From positions 3,348,001 through 3,412,000 of the forward strand of contig CP148074.1 in assembly GCA_037482215.1 (NCBI GenBank): a stretch of 64,000 nucleotides of DNA. The letters are read 5' to 3'. The translations under genes and the position numbers were made by a program. The stretch comes from Pseudomonas mendocina. Its GTDB lineage: Bacteria; Pseudomonadota; Gammaproteobacteria; Pseudomonadales; Pseudomonadaceae. Under the pieces are notes generated by a model. That model had not been told where the DNA came from and searched no databases. It worked only from the letters and a program-made list of their open reading frames with translations. How positions within the stretch are numbered: position 1 is the first letter of the stretch; each line of letters begins with the position of its first letter. Of this stretch, positions 62,480 through 64,000 are shown in pieces.

Positions 62480-63907
62480 CTAACAGATGCCGCGCCACAG
62501 CTCATCCGACTCGACCACGGTGACAAATCGACCAGCACTAAACCCGTCAGGAAACAACGAGCTCCGACTCTCCTCGCCAAGCTGATCTATGGGCCTGAGG
62601 AGCTGCTTCTCATCACGTAGGACAACTTCAAGCGCCTCACGCGATACAACCCTGAATCCATCGACTGACTGCCCATCGAGCTCAATGGAGGTATCGACGA
62701 TCCACGCACGCATGTCCGCCCCAGGCTTGTGGCCGTGATAGCCCAACCTGGAGCGCAGCTCTTGATCAGCCTTCAGCGCACTAAGCACCGCCACCTGTTT
62801 GCGCCGTAACTGCCAGGCAGCCTTGCGCAACGTGTTGGTGCGATGCAACCAGATCTCATGCCTGGTCGAGCGGACATAACCCGACTTGACCTCCAAGAGC
62901 AGCACTACGCCATCCTGGTGGCAAATCAGATCCACTTCGCCGGCATCGTCCTCTTCAGTCGCCAGTGGCCGATAACCCACCTCAACAGTAAAACCACGCT
63001 GCCTGAGACTCTCGGCCAGTGCGAGTTCTACGCGCTGGGTTTCAGCCTGCATGTCGGCCCGACGGGCGTTTACCCGCCGAAGGTTATTGATGGCCGCCGT
63101 CAGGTTGTTCTGCTGCGCACCAACCCAAGGGAACTGAAAGCTATAGCGTCCGATTTTGTAGAAGGGCTGCTCATACAGCCTCGGCGCTGGCATCCCCGGC
63201 TGCAGTTTCAATTGCTGAGATAGCGCCTTGAAGTCGCTGGTCCAGAACGAGAGGATTGCCTTGGCCGCGCCGGCGCAGCCTTTCGGGTGTTCGTCACAGA
63301 CAGTCCAGCCAGTGATCCTGCGGATCTTTTCTGGCTCTTCGGACCAGGTCATCGGGAACCGGTTTTCACCGGAAAGCATGCCATTCATGGCTAGCAGCCC
63401 CAGTGCCTGAGCAAGCACACCGGATTCGCGCAAGTGACGCTGGAATGGCTGGATAAACTCTTTCTGAAAGAACACCGAGGTCAGCTCGCTCGCCAGCAGC
63501 AAGTGGTGAAGCTGGACCTGGGAGCCATCACTGAGCGAGAGCCGATCACCCAAGCCGTAGATTTGCTGCAGCTGCAGCTTGCTGCGAACCGCCTTGATAA
63601 AGGCCAGCTGGTTCAGCTCATGGTTCTCAGGTGAACCGATGATTATTTCAGCCATGCCGGAGAGAGCGAAGGCATGCACGGCGCGATTCATCCAATAGTG
63701 CCAAAGCAAATCACTCTTACGCCCGGTGCGTTGCCACCGCTCTGTCCCCGCCTCCGACTGATTGTAGATGACCGACTCGCCCGGTTTTAGCTGGTAACGG
63801 CATTCCGGATCGAAGCAGAACCAGTCGATGGAATCTTCGTAGTCGATCCGCTCTTGAGTGGCCCCAATTAGAAGGGCAAGAGATTCGAGATTTTGACGAC
63901 ATCTCAC
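62480..63907 (-). CDS. PD-(D/E)XK nuclease-domain protein (475 aa)
   Basis: A protein of 475 residues. Near residue 325 a PD-(D/E)XK core reads GEVDLICHQDGVVLLLEVKSG, with Asp and the E-x-K pair, preceded by a helix ending LAESLRQRGFTVEVGY, as in NERD- or Holliday-junction-resolvase-like nucleases. The N-terminal 300 residues are helical, with WHYWMNRAVHAFALSG and Cys pairs (CFDPEC, CDEHPKGCAGA). It starts at a GTG (63907); an in-frame stop lies upstream at 63959-63961, so the gene is complete, though the exact start is uncertain because no clear ribosome-binding site is seen. It may be a further effector of the defence-like block or an independent gene. Confidence 0.72.
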   Translation of the reverse strand: MRCRQNLESLALLIGATQERIDYEDSIDWFCFDPECRYQLKPGESVIYNQSEAGTERWQRTGRKSDLLWHYWMNRAVHAFALSGMAEIIIGSPENHELNQLAFIKAVRSKLQLQQIYGLGDRLSLSDGSQVQLHHLLLASELTSVFFQKEFIQPFQRHLRESGVLAQALGLLAMNGMLSGENRFPMTWSEEPEKIRRITGWTVCDEHPKGCAGAAKAILSFWTSDFKALSQQLKLQPGMPAPRLYEQPFYKIGRYSFQFPWVGAQQNNLTAAINNLRRVNARRADMQAETQRVELALAESLRQRGFTVEVGYRPLATEEDDAGEVDLICHQDGVVLLLEVKSGYVRSTRHEIWLHRTNTLRKAAWQLRRKQVAVLSALKADQELRSRLGYHGHKPGADMRAWIVDTSIELDGQSVDGFRVVSREALEVVLRDEKQLLRPIDQLGEESRSSLFPDGFSAGRFVTVVESDELWRGIC

Positions 63908-64000
63908 CCCGTCAGAATTGGTGGATCCGGGAAAGATAATCGGGGACAGGTGTCGTTTCAGCGATTGCCCAAGCCGTGACTCGCTAAGGCGGAAATCCTC

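Overview
The window looks like a chromosomal segment of a Pseudomonas (Gammaproteobacteria). The evidence is the gene order hpt / upp-uraA ... hemH ... pagL / murI-moeB-prmC-prfA-hemA / TPR lipoprotein-lolB-ispE-tRNA-Gln-prs-rplY-pth-ychF, which as I recall it follows the P. aeruginosa PA4642-PA4673 region, together with the protein sequences and a moderately GC-rich base composition. No rRNA operon, CRISPR array or complete prophage is present.

Layout. (1) 1-1672: 5' part of hrpA, cut by the window edge. (2) 1811-11500, all on the minus strand: an orphan type VI secretion (T6SS) cargo cassette of vgrG, a DUF4123 adaptor, a large LysM-containing candidate effector and three tandem exported Sel1-repeat paralogues that look like immunity proteins. 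The two spacers between the paralogues still carry decayed copies of the effector's 3' end. (3) 11773-20397: an alpha/beta hydrolase, a GldA/GldF/GldG-like ABC transporter, a cold-shock protein, then a redox/sulfur group (dsbG, a TlpA-like thioredoxin, two YeeE/YedE transporters, and a divergent persulfide dioxygenase). (4) 20412-20864: a 179-bp tandem repeat made of REP-like palindromes. (5) 20885-33525: a TetR/Old-Yellow-Enzyme pair, hpt, upp-uraA, a GAF-GGDEF cyclase, a Nudix hydrolase, an Fsr-type MFS exporter, an RBBP9-type hydrolase, an IS3-family remnant, hemH and pagL. (6) 33692-45647: the conserved housekeeping block, with two identical tRNA-Gln(TTG) genes.

(7) From 45835 to the window end, directly behind the ychF terminator, lies an integrative element. 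It starts with a P4-type tyrosine integrase preceded by a short repeat array, followed by the frameshifted tail of a second integrase. Next come an uncharacterised overlapping gene pair (47792-49308) and a block typical of integrative and conjugative elements (zinc-ribbon/glycine-zipper protein, DUF932, YqaJ-type exonuclease, a cysteine-cluster protein, RadC, a small membrane protein). The rest is a long minus-strand run encoding a restriction-like module: an adenine-N6 methyltransferase of MmeI/Eco57I type, a 30-residue peptide, an SF2 helicase and a GIY-YIG nuclease, preceded by a 523-aa protein of unknown family, a disordered 51-aa protein and a PD-(D/E)XK nuclease-like protein.

The two places most likely to hold something undescribed are the minus-strand module (53783-63907), which looks like a multi-gene DNA-modification defence system, and the T6SS cassette (1811-11500), whose effector has no toxin domain I recognise and whose immunity array records repeated toxin-tip duplication. 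Starts were moved from the longest reading frame wherever a ribosome-binding site, signal peptide or family alignment favoured another codon.
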